DNA from: Anodontia alba
Taxonomy: Eukaryota; Mollusca; Bivalvia; Lucinida; Lucinidae
Length of the DNA: 64,000 nt
Direction of reading: 5' to 3'
NCBI GenBank assembly: GCA_964016985.1
Contig: OZ024823.1
Coordinates: 108,736,476-108,800,475 of the forward strand
Position numbers and translations under genes: made by a program. The notes under the pieces are model-generated. The model was not told the DNA's origin. It worked only from the letters and a program-made list of their open reading frames with translations, and ran no database searches. Of the stretch, positions 49,901-61,900 are shown in pieces; the stretch's first letter is position 1; each line of letters starts with the position of its first letter.

Positions 49901-52900
49901 TTGAAAAAGCTAGTACTTGTGCAAAACAAACTTTTTGTTGGGAGAAATCAGTAAAAAATGAGCAAACATGCAAAGGTAAAATCCTGTTGAAAAATGTTGT
50001 TAGATATATCAGAAATGCTACTGAAAAAAAGTCTGATGTGGTGTTACAAGTTTTGGAGGAAAATTGTTTGCCTATTAAGTGACTAAAAGATCGTTTTCAT
50101 CAATGTCATTGGTTTTTGTGGGTGTCCGTTTTTTCATAAATGAACCATTTACATGCAGAAAATTGGTCAGAAACAGCATTAAAGGTGCTAAAAACTAACT
50201 TAGAAGTTGACAGACACTTAGTTAACAAATTTCTTTTTTATCATTGTGTTTATAGCTTACTTATCAAGCCACAGATCTTGGTGTTTTGACTGGATCTACT
50301 GAAAAGAATTGTCAGTTTCCAAAAAAATATGAATAGCTTTGTGTCCAGATATAATGTATTTGCCCTACTCATATCTGTGTTACTTTGCATCATTTAATTG
50401 GTTTAGAAGTAAGAATGAACAGGTCTACAGTAAAATTTGTTTCCTTCTTTGTTAATTCCCCAAGACAATGCGGTAAAGTGAGTTGAGAATCCTTAATATC
50501 ACGCTTTCAGTAGGTAAACCGAGTCTTGACTTCTCCCTCATCCTATAAAACTTCTCCCTGTTTTGTCTGGAGGGAGAAGTCACTTCTCCCTAAATTTCTG
50601 AGCCAGCTTGAACCCTGAACACGACATGCCCTGTCTTAGCAAACACTGTAGATCCAGATCAGTTGGCTTCTGAATCTGCACTGTTTGTCATTAAATATGT
50701 GAATTTCAAAAACTCAGATCAAGTAACCGGATTGGTTGAAAATTAGAAGTGGGCGTGGCATTTTAATTTATTCAGCATGAGAAGGGTTAATGTGGTGTTC
50801 CAAGTACATGTATTGTAAAGCAACCACATATCATATTTGGCTGAGCAAAAGAGTCTGTCATAAATTTACTCTTCTAATGAATATTAACAGTGTATGTTTT
50901 AGTGCAAAAAAAAAACAACAAAAAAACTTATCCTACCTAGAGAAGTTGCTAAGGAGTATTTGACAATAATTCTGTGATAACTTTCTCCAATTCTCCACAA
51001 AAAAATGGGTATTCATTAGAAGCCCTTTGGCAAGGCACTAATGTATTATGAGTACCCACAACATGTTTTTATGGAGAAATAAGTAAAATTATCCCAAAAT
51101 TATCACCAAATACTCTCCCTAACTCCTCTGCTGCCGATCTTATTATCAAAGTTGTTTCTTTATCTGCATGATGGTTTGGTGTTTTACATCTCTTTCAACA
51201 TTATTTGTTATATCAAGATGATGGGTGATAATGAACGGCTTTGTGCAATGAAGTGCCGTACAGTCATGAGCTGAATCCCATCTCCAGCTGGATTCAAACC
51301 TGGGACATCTTGATATGAAGTGGGAGAGCTTACCACTCGGCCATAGAGGTGAAATGATTCACCAAAATTATGATGCATCACGGTAAAGAGGTCAAAATTT
51401 GGTTCACAACTGTTTTTCTCCCAAGTTTCGATACAGTTCAGTTCACTCAAGTGTAAACAAAATTTGTCAGTTAGCTGCCAATTAGATTGGTAATTACTGC
51501 ATGAAAAAGAAATATTTTTCTTTGTTCCAATCAATCTAGGAAGTTGTACTGCTGCATGAATATTTTAGGCGAGTTTTTAATGACTGTTATCAACAAAACA
51601 TGTACTCGTTGCCAAAAATCTAATTGTCATTAGTTTTCAAGACTTTCCAATCCTCCCAAAAAAGTTTAATTATTCACTCAATAAATATTGTTATGAATAT
51701 TAAAAGCACTCAAAACACTCAGGAAAAAGTTGTCCTTCATAGAATTTTCAATATTTCATGCCATTTTGCAGCAGCGACTTTCTATAAAATCAGTAAGTCT
51801 GGCTCCACTGAATGAAAGGAACAGTATTCTGCACAGAACCTGTTTTCAAACATTGTATACCTAGGAAGCTTTAGTACTTGAACTTGGATGCTTATATTAG
51901 GTTCTGGTCACTGAAGAAAAAATAATGGAATAAACTTTGCACAATATGAAACTTTTTACATAGCTACAGATAAGAAGGGGTATCCACATATTTTTCTTAT
52001 TTCTCGACGAAAACATGTTGTGGGTACTCATCAGAAGTGCCTCGCCGAGGCGCTTCTAATGAGTATCCACAACATATGTTTTTGTTGAGAAATAAGAAAG
52101 ATATCAGCATTTTTCGGATGAAAAAAGCGCCTTGTCTGTTGCTATGCTTTTACAAATATGAAATTAAGACTATGACGGTGAACCATTTCAAAGAAATTTT
52201 GAAGTATGGTGAGCACCATAGTTGATCACCATAGTGTAATCCTCATACAGTTACTGATTGATTGATTGTGTTGGGGTTTAACGACACGTCAACCCTTGAG
52301 GGTCATTTTGTGTCGTCTCCCAGAGAAAGGGAGAAAAGAGATAGAAGTGACAGTAGAAGAGAAAAAAGAGAGGGACAGGGAAGAAAGAGGAATAGGAATG
52401 AAAGTGAAGAAACAGAAGAAATAAAAACATTCCCCCTCTACCCTTACCCACTACAAGGATAGCAGGCCTTGCCCAACTGTAAGCCAATATCAGCTGGACA
52501 CTCCGGTGATGTAAGATACACAGCACCTTCGCACCACCCGACCACCCCCTCATACAGTTACTGATTATCTTAAGTCTGAAAAGTGTATTGCGATACGTAT
52601 TCTATCGTGAAGCAAGGATCTTGATATGTATCATATCGTGAGGTGTGTGTATCGTTGCAGCCCTACTCGGCCACCTGGATGCTTCTACTTTATACGGAGG
52701 TATGAATTAACAGTGGGTCAAAAATGCAGTCACAAGATGACTTCAGTGCAGTTTTTATTTTTATTTTCCTTCAGATAATTGAGCCCATACTTGTATCTTG
52801 GAAAACTGAGTTCCGCTTAAGCCAGTACTAGGGGGCATATGCTGTCATGTGAAAAGTCTCAATGAAACCTTGGCCTCTGATTTTCATTCTTTTATGTGTT

Positions 52901-55900
52901 CTTTGTTTCTAAAGGTAACCTTTATAGATTTTATTTCATCCTTACTTCAAATCATTTCTCATTCAGTATGGCATTACAGATAAGGCTGGCACAATTAATC
53001 GGGTAATTGATTAATTGATCAATAAATTCCACAAAAATGATTTTTACTACAGATTTGCTAATAATCGACCATTTGATTTCTGTGTGTTACTTTACCATTT
53101 TTACCCTCAGTATTCAGATACCTCAACTCCTTACCATACTTTATCTAAAATTTGAACAAGTACAATTTACTACCCACTGTTGTGTCTAAAAATAGCTGAA
53201 TGAGTGGCAAACAGTGAAGACCCTGATGAGACACCGCATTTGCGGCATTTCATCTGTGTGTACACTGTTTGCTCAGGCCTGCCTGACCAAATACATACAA
53301 TAAAATATAATATCTGGTAAGAGTCATGCTCAGACAGGTAAAATTATGACCAAATCTTCAGTGATTATTAAATGATTATCGATCATCGATCATAGTGGCA
53401 GGACTGATAATCGATTATCTTTTCAGATCTGATTAGCCAGCCTTAATTACAGATCCAGTTGATTTTGTATGTGAGCAACACAGATTCTGACCAGACTGCA
53501 CAAATGAGCAGGCCACTCTGTGTCTTTACTGCCCATATTTAGATTAAGGACCTTTTTACCCAGTGCACATCATATATGCTGAGTAGCAAAAATATTGACT
53601 CGTCAATACAGATGTACAGGCTGGTCTAGGTTTTTGGTCTAAGGGTATCCAGATAAATATTTTTCTTATTTCTTCACAAAAAAAAGAAAATGTTTTGGGT
53701 ACACAATAGAAGAGCGCCTAATGAGTATCCATATGCTTTTTTTGAGAAATAAAGTAATATCAATAATTTATTCATAAAAAAAAACAAAAAAAAACAAAAA
53801 AAAACAAGATGTGTTTGTGAAACAGGAACATGTTCCGGGGCCAAAGTCAATTTTTTCTTTAAAGTAGGTCATAGGTCAACATCAAGGTCACAGGTCAATT
53901 TTTTTTGTAAGAGTGGGAAGCCTTTGTCACAAGGAACCTACATGCCAAATATGAAGGCTCTATCTGAAACGGTTCAAAAGTTATGACCAATAACAATTTT
54001 TTCTTTAAAGTAGATCATAGGTCAAGGTCAGGTCAGAGGTCAAATTTTTTTGTATGAGTAGGAAGCCCTTGTCACAAGGAACCTACAGGCCAAATATAAA
54101 GGCTCTATCTCAAACGGTTCATAAGTTATTGGGCCAAGGTCATTTTTTCCTTTAAAGTAGGTCTCAGGTCCAGGTCAAGGTCAGAGATCAAACTTTTTGT
54201 ATGAGTGGGAAGCCCTTGTCAAAAGGAACCTACATGCCAAATATAAAGGCTCTATCTGAAATGGTTCAAAAGTTATGACCAATGTTAATTTTTTCTTTAA
54301 AGTAGGTCACAGGTCAAGGTCAAGGTTAGAGGTCAATTTTTTTTTGTATTAGTGGAAAGCCCTTGTCATAAGAAAACTACATGCCAAATATGAAGACTCT
54401 ATCTGAAATGGTTCAAAAGTTATGACCAATTTTTTTCTTTTTTCTTTAAGTAGGTCACAGATTAAGGTCAGAGGTAAAAATTTTTTATATGAATGGGAAG
54501 CCCTTGTCATGAGGAACCTAGATGTCAAATATAAAGGCTCCATCTCAAATGGTTCAAAAGTCATGACCAATGTTAAAGTTGTCCAACCAACAAACCAACA
54601 AACCCATAAACAAACAGACTGGGCAAAAACAGTATCTCCCCGCTTCGCTACCGGGGACATAAAAAACCAAACAAGTTTGCTCAATTTGCCTGAATTCCTC
54701 TTACATCAGGTCCATATCCACCTCGACCTTGTGCTCCCCTTGGTGAGTAGCCCTGATCATAACTTCTGTCTCCTTGTCCCCCGTAATCTCCACCATATCC
54801 TCCATTCATACCATAGCCACCTTGACCCATTCCTCGACTCATACCACGTCCTTCTTGGGGATAGTCATCTGTAAGAGAATATCAAAATATATCTTATTGC
54901 ATACAGCAATCCTTGTCCTGCTGAACCCGGATATACCCTGCCTATGCAAACAGAGTAGATCCACATCAGTTGGCTTATTCAGAAGCCAACTGATCTGGAT
55001 CTGCACGGTTTGTCATAAAGTAAGTGAATTTGTATCAACAACCAGGATCAAGTAATGTGATTGGCTGAAAATTAGAAGTGGGTGTGGCATCTAAAAATAT
55101 TCAGCATGACAAGGGTTCATGCTCACCATGCTGGGTAATAATTTCAGCAGACAACATTTTTATATATTTTTCTTATTTTACCCACAAAATAGGCTTTAAC
55201 ATATGCAAATTGTCTTCAAAATTTCAAAGCCTATTTTCTGGAAAAAATAACAACAAAAGGGCCATGATGGCCTTGGATCGCTCACCTGAACCATATTGTA
55301 CAAATGAAATGGTAGGTAATATAAGGTGGAGTGGAAGGTTTGAGCAATTTTGGTAGACGGTGGCTCAAGGAACATTGTGAAATTATTTCAAAATCAGCCT
55401 AGCTGTTTAGCAGAAGTTGTTTTAAGATTTGCCTATTTTTAGCTCTGGTGGCCATCATGTTTAGTGAAGCAAATTGATTTTAAGCAATTTTGTTAGAGGG
55501 TCACCTATGGAATATTCCTGTGAAATTATTTCGAAGTCTGTCTAGCCTTTTAAACCTTAAAGCGCCAGTCACAACTATTGTCGTCTGCTTTGTCGTCTGC
55601 TTGTGATTTTAAAAGTCATTTTTGCAAACAGCGTGGACACAGATCAGACTGCTCCTTTAGGAGCAGTCTGATCAGGGTCCACACTGTTTGCCTGTATGCA
55701 AAAATTGGTTTGAAAAGTCTGCAAGAATATTCAGCAGACGACATAAACAGACGACATTTTCAGATGCAGTTTTTCTTGGCGCTTTAAGGGTTAAAGGAAG
55801 AAGTCATTTAAACATTTTTCTGTTTTAAGCTCTTGTGGCAATCTTGTTCAGCAGAGTGGAACGATTTGAGCAATTTTGATAGATAAACACCCAAAGAACA

Positions 55901-58900
55901 TTCCTGTTAAATCATTTCAAAATCAATCCACCCATTCAGGAGGAGAAATCCTTTAAAGGTTTTCTATTTTTAGCTCTGACTGCCATTTTAGCAACTATTT
56001 TAGCAATTTTGGTAAAGGGGCATAAGAGGAGCATTTCTGTGAACTAATTCTGAAATCAGGTTATTGGACTACGAGATGTCGTTTAAAGGTTTTTCTTTTT
56101 TTAGCTCTGGTGGCCACTTTGTTTAGCGGAGCGAAATCATTTAAGCAATTTTGGTAGAAGGTCACCCATGGAACATTCCTGTGAAATTATTTCAAAATCC
56201 ATTCACCGGTTTAGATGTCATTTTAGTAAAATGTTGACAGGGGCACAATGCATGATGGACATCGAACAGTCACAAAAGCTCACCGTGAGCCTTTGGCTCA
56301 GGTGAGCTAAAAATATCATCAACAAATCATCTGTTGATTTAGCCCAGAGAGTGGTAAAGGTTTAGGGGAATGGTCACATTTGGTAGATTTTCCAGCATTT
56401 TTTTTTACAAGGGGTGCAACTTCTGTGACTTCCTGTTTCTCTTTCTGCACAGCAAATTCCTTCTGAAAAGGGGTCTATTCTAAAAAGAAAGAATTTGCTC
56501 CCATGGCTAGCAGGTTCTATTCTTTTAGAGTAGACACCTCTTCAGAAATTTGAGTTATCTCCCCTAAAAGGGTATCAATTCCCCATAAAATACCTAACTG
56601 GATATTGAATTCATAGCTCTAGATAAAGCACTTCTTTTCAACCAAACAAGTACTGATATTTTCGTATATTTCCTCACAATACCCACAATATGCTTTTTGG
56701 GGGAAAAATAATTAAAAAAGTATTTATCTGTGCCTAGTTGTTCAAAACTAATGTCATTAGTTAACGCATTGTTAAAACTTTGATCATTAAATATGGCATA
56801 TATGCTCATATTTTGCTGAAAAAATTTGAGTAGCTTTTGCATTTGCAAAAGCTACTCACATTTTTTTCGGCAAAAATACCTGTGATTTAGATATTGTACT
56901 TACTAGACCAGTTAACATTTTGACCACTAACGAGCTCATTAAGCTAACGATGCTTTGAACAACTGGTTCCTGGTTACTCCTCTTATCTAGAGCTACAGGT
57001 ATCCAGCAGCAGCAGCAGATGAACAAAGTATTTCTTACTGGCTTATTACTCTGTAAACATATATTCTGGATACTCAAAGACTTAAATGAGGCAATTTTCA
57101 TGAGTACAGCAGGTTTTGATGGAGACAAAAAATACTCTAAATTTTATGGATTACCTACAACCAAAAGAAAAAAAAAAAACAAAAAAAAAAAAAAAAACAT
57201 TCTTCGACTACATATCATGTTTGCCCTGCTTATTACTTTGCCTTAAAAAGGGTTCTCAGTACATTTGCACCATCAAGACAATTCTAGTGAGAATATTTTC
57301 TCACCATTATGTCATGCAGGAAATACTTAAATTTTAATGCTACATAATGGTTAGTAGACAAGGATGTGTTTGTACCCATGTGTTTTACTTCAAACTCGAC
57401 AAAAAATATCTTTTGTATACGTTTATCTGGAGCTTTGCACGACATCCAAAAGAAAAGAAAAACTGCTTTATCAAAAGCAGCCATGGTCCACACTAGTCTG
57501 ATATGATAGTAATTTAATATTTATAAAAACGAAAATACACTAACTGTCCTTACATTTTGTACACCAAAATGTCTGACAAAATAGCATATGCAAACAGTGC
57601 AGACCCAGATCAGACTGCTCCTGAAGAAGCAATCTGATCAGGATCTACAATGCTTGCCATTCCACTAAGTATTCTAAGAAACAACTTCATAAGAAGCAAA
57701 AGTTAGGCAAAAAAGTATGGAATAAAGTGTTTGAAATTTTAGGACATTTATCATATTACCATATTTACCCCAGTATAGAAAAAGCACTTCTTTTCAGTCT
57801 AACAAGTACCGATATTTTTGTATTTTTTCTCACAATACCCACAATATGCTTTTTTTGGGGAAAAATAATTAAAAAAGTATTTATCTGTACCTAGTTGTTC
57901 AAAACTAATGATGTTGTTAGTTAACGTATTGTTAAAATTTTGATCATTAAATATATTATATTAAATATATTATATGCTAATATTTTTGCTGAAAAAATGT
58001 GAGTAGCTTTTGCATTTTTTAAGCTACTCACATTTTTTCAGCAAAAACACCTGTGATTTAGATATTGTAATTGTACTTACTAGAACAGTTAACATTCTGA
58101 CCACTAACGAGCTCGTTAAGCTGGTAGGTATAAGCAAATAGTGTAGGGTCTACACTGTTTGCCCCCCCTACAGCAGGTTTCAGATAACATTCAAATTTTA
58201 GCACCATTATGGTAAGGTGTTCTAATACCTAGGGTAAAGCTGGCAGTACCCGTATGAGCCACAAGGCCCTAACCTAATTATGTTGCTGTGCAGGCTAGAT
58301 TTCTCATGAATTGTCTCCAATTCTGTTTAACATCAGCAAAAACATTTTATTTCAATAACTTGATTTGCATTTGAGATTAATGGCTCTATCAAAAACATTT
58401 CTATCATGTCGAGTCACATTTCAATAATGCTAACCACTCTGAGATATATTCAACCATCAACTGCTTTATTCGATAAATTCAGGTCAAATTCTTATTGTGA
58501 AAAGACAACTTAGCTGGAGGAAAACATCAAAACCGACAGACCAAGTGTGAACTGAGAAGGTCCAGGCCACTGCACCTCCAAGCAGGCTGGTTAGTATCTG
58601 TCATAATCCTTACAACTAAGGGTAAGACTTTTTTCAGCCAAAAAGTACTGATATTTTTTCTTGTTTCTCCATGAAAACATATGTTGTAGTTAAGGCGCTT
58701 CTACCGAGTGCTCACAACATACGTTTTCCTGGAGAAGTAAGAAAAAAGTTTAACTGATGCAATAATAGTCCAGGGCCCAGTTGTTCAAAGCATCATTAGC
58801 TTAACAAGCTCGTTAGTGGTCAAAATGTAAGCTGTTCTAGTAAGTAAATTATCTTATTCACAAGTATTTTTGCTGAACAAAATGTGAGTAGCTTTTGCAA

Positions 58901-61900
58901 ATGTAAAAGCTACTCATATTTTTTCAGCAAAAATATTAGCATATATGCTATATTCAATGAGCAAAGTTTTAACGATGCGTTAACTAACAACATCGTTAGT
59001 TTTGAACAACTGGGCCCAGGTCAGATTGTGTGGATGTTACAGTGGATCCTGACTTTTGTCTTTTTGTTGGCTTTGCTGTGAAAAAAAAAACTCAAACCAT
59101 CTTCTGTGAGGATTTAATATTGAAAGATATTCTTTTACGTCCATTAAAAAATAAACAAAACAACAAAACAAAAACAAAACTAAAAAGCTGAAGCAACAAA
59201 ACACAACCACAAAACACAAAACTCACTGGGACTGATTGAAAGAATATGTACAGGAGTTGAAGGATTACATACTGAGTAGCATTAAGGTGAATGGATACAA
59301 ATGAAAGATTTTGCTATCATTTTCCAAAGAGCGACAACTTTTGCAGACATGAAGCTGCCTACCTAGTACAGTCTACTCTTGTTATCTTGAAATCGCTGAT
59401 CTCGAATAACTGCTTATCTCAAAGTGAAAATCAGGTTCCTGTTTTGACATGGAAATCTAACAACAGGTAAACAAAATATTGTGAAAAAAAGAGGAGAAAT
59501 TGCTCCAAAGGAAGGAGCAATTTCTCTTCTTTTCCGCAATATTTTCAATATATCTCTAACTTTAGGAATCAAATTACACATTCATTTGTGCAATGTAGTT
59601 GTTCAATTTATTTTTTCCTCAATTCTGCAAATCTGATATGTCAAGCTTGTTTGTTTGTGTTGAGGTTTTACTTTTACGGCCCAGTCAACCCAGTGGGGTC
59701 ATGTCGAGTGCGGTCAGTTTACCTAATCGCACTTTCACTGGACAGACTGAGTTCTCTAAGCGGTGAACCAATATTGTGCACATTCTTTCGCCAGAAACTG
59801 ACAACTACTTGTCTTGATTCAGCTGAAGGGAGAGAATGACTATAGAAAATATTTCATGATCAAATCTTCATGAAAGAATGTTGCTGACCCAGCTGGGGTC
59901 AAACCTGCAACCTCCTGATCACCAGTCAACCAGTCGGCCATGCACCCAACTGAGCCACCAAGCTATGGATATCTCTATTTCAGAGAATCCCTTGGACTTC
60001 GAGAAAACGAAGTCGACAGTATTTCAAAATAATAAAAAAAATGGTGAGGGGGTAGGGGCTACTTTTAAAATAAAAAGGATTTACTCCCTCTAAATGAGTA
60101 GACCCTACCACCATGAGAAAAGCAGCAAATCTGAGAGCAAAATCTTTCTTTTGAAAGCAGCAGTCTGCTCATGAGAAAATATTTCTCATATTTCCATGCC
60201 AGTTATTTTCCTTTATATCCATCCATGCTAAGCTGGGAATTACATCTAAATCTGATAGAGATAAATTCTACTATTAACCCTTGTCCTGCTGAATTAAGAA
60301 GCCACACCCATTTCTAATTTCAGCCAATCAGATTACCTGATCAAGGTTGTTGATATAGATTCACATACTGAATGGCAAATGGTGCAGATCCAGATCAGTT
60401 GGCTTCTGAAGAAGCCAATTGATCTGGATCTACACTGTTTGCAAAGGCAGGCTATATCTGGGTTCAGCAGGATAAGGGTTAAGAGGAAGGTCAGGGATTG
60501 TGTAGAAGGATATGAGAATCACACTTATAAATTTGTTTTCAGGAGATAGTTGGATATATTATCAGCAGTGAAGGAGTCTATCAACAGTGAAGGAGTCAGC
60601 AGCAAATATTTAAGGTTGGGAAGTATCTTGCCATTCTAAGGGATTGAGTAGGCACTGTAGGTCCTATAGTAGGGTTATGAATATAAGGTCTCCACCAACA
60701 GGGCAACTGACAGTAATGTCTTCTTGGAACAACAAATCCCCCTATCTAGAGCTGAGAGAAATTTAGTATACCACATTTATCCTTGGTATTCAGATATCAG
60801 GATGTGAGCTAACAATGTTGATTTAACAGTTCTAGATAATGAGCATCCAGAAAATCAGGGCCCAGTTGTTCAAAGTGCCGTTAGCTTAACAAGCTCGTTA
60901 AGGGTCATTTCATTAACTGTTTTAGTGGATTCAATATACAATATTCTGATATTTTTTGCTGAAAAAATGTGAGTAGCTTTTGCACTGCAAAAGTTACTCA
61001 CATTTTTTCAGCAAAAAATATCAGCATATTTGCATATCACTTAAAACTTTGATAATTTATATTGTATATATGCTGATATTTTTGCTGAAAAAAATGTGAG
61101 CAGCTTTTGCGAATGCAAAAGCTGCTCATATTTTTCAGCAAAAGAACCCGTGAATTAGATATTGTACTTACTAATGTTTGTGTTAAGGCTTTATGGCCCA
61201 GTCAATCCAATGGGATATAGTCAAGCGCAGTCAGTTTTACCTACACACACTTTTACTGAGCAGGTTTAGTCCTCTAAGCTGTTAACCAGTATTTAGCACA
61301 TTCTTTCACCAGAAACTGAAAACTGCCCTTCTTGAATCAGCAACAGGGAGATAATGACCATAGAAAACATTTCATGATCAATCTCCATGTAAGAATGATG
61401 CCAACCCAACGGGGGTCGAACCCACAACCTCCTGATCACCAGTTGGACGTGCATCCAACTGAGCTACCAAAGCCAGCAACTTACTAGAACAGGTAACATT
61501 TTGACCACTAAAGAGCTTGTTAAGCTAATGCTTTGAACAATTGGCCCAGGAAAACATGTTGTGTTTACAAGAAGCACTGCAATGAGTACCAACATCTTTT
61601 CATTGAGGTATAAAGAAAACCAATGGGATAAAATATGGTAAACATTTCCTGTTTCCAAATACTTAGGGTAAATATGATAGGGAACTCCAAAAATTGGATT
61701 GATATCTCCCGTAAATACCCAAAATGGCATCAATCTTCTTAGTTTAAGTTCTCATCTCTGGGTCCTACCCATGAACCAGCCGTTCTAAGAGGTTGGTTAT
61801 GGACAGTATTGACTGGGTTTGGGATTGCATTCTGGCAATGTACAGGGTAGGTTGAGAATTAACATACCAAGGATAAGGGAATACAAAATAATAATGTAAG

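Larger units (their letters stand above)
55251..56310 (+). mobile_element. Tandem-monomer element P3
   Basis: It opens near CAACAAAAGGGCCATGATGG with ATCGCTCACCTGAA and closes with GCTCACCGTGAGC and GGCTCAGGTGAGCTAA. Monomers repeat GTGAAATTATTTC...AGCTGTTTAGCAGAAGTTG at about 55376, 55510, 55910 and 56180. A TTAA element (55554-55790) is inserted inside. It is clearly related in its ends to P1 and P2 but the internal sequence is different. Confidence 0.7.

Noticed and set aside
54422..54874. 150-residue + strand open frame
   Set aside because: It is antisense to the hnRNP L exon 54705-54868 and runs into the P8 array; no family resemblance.
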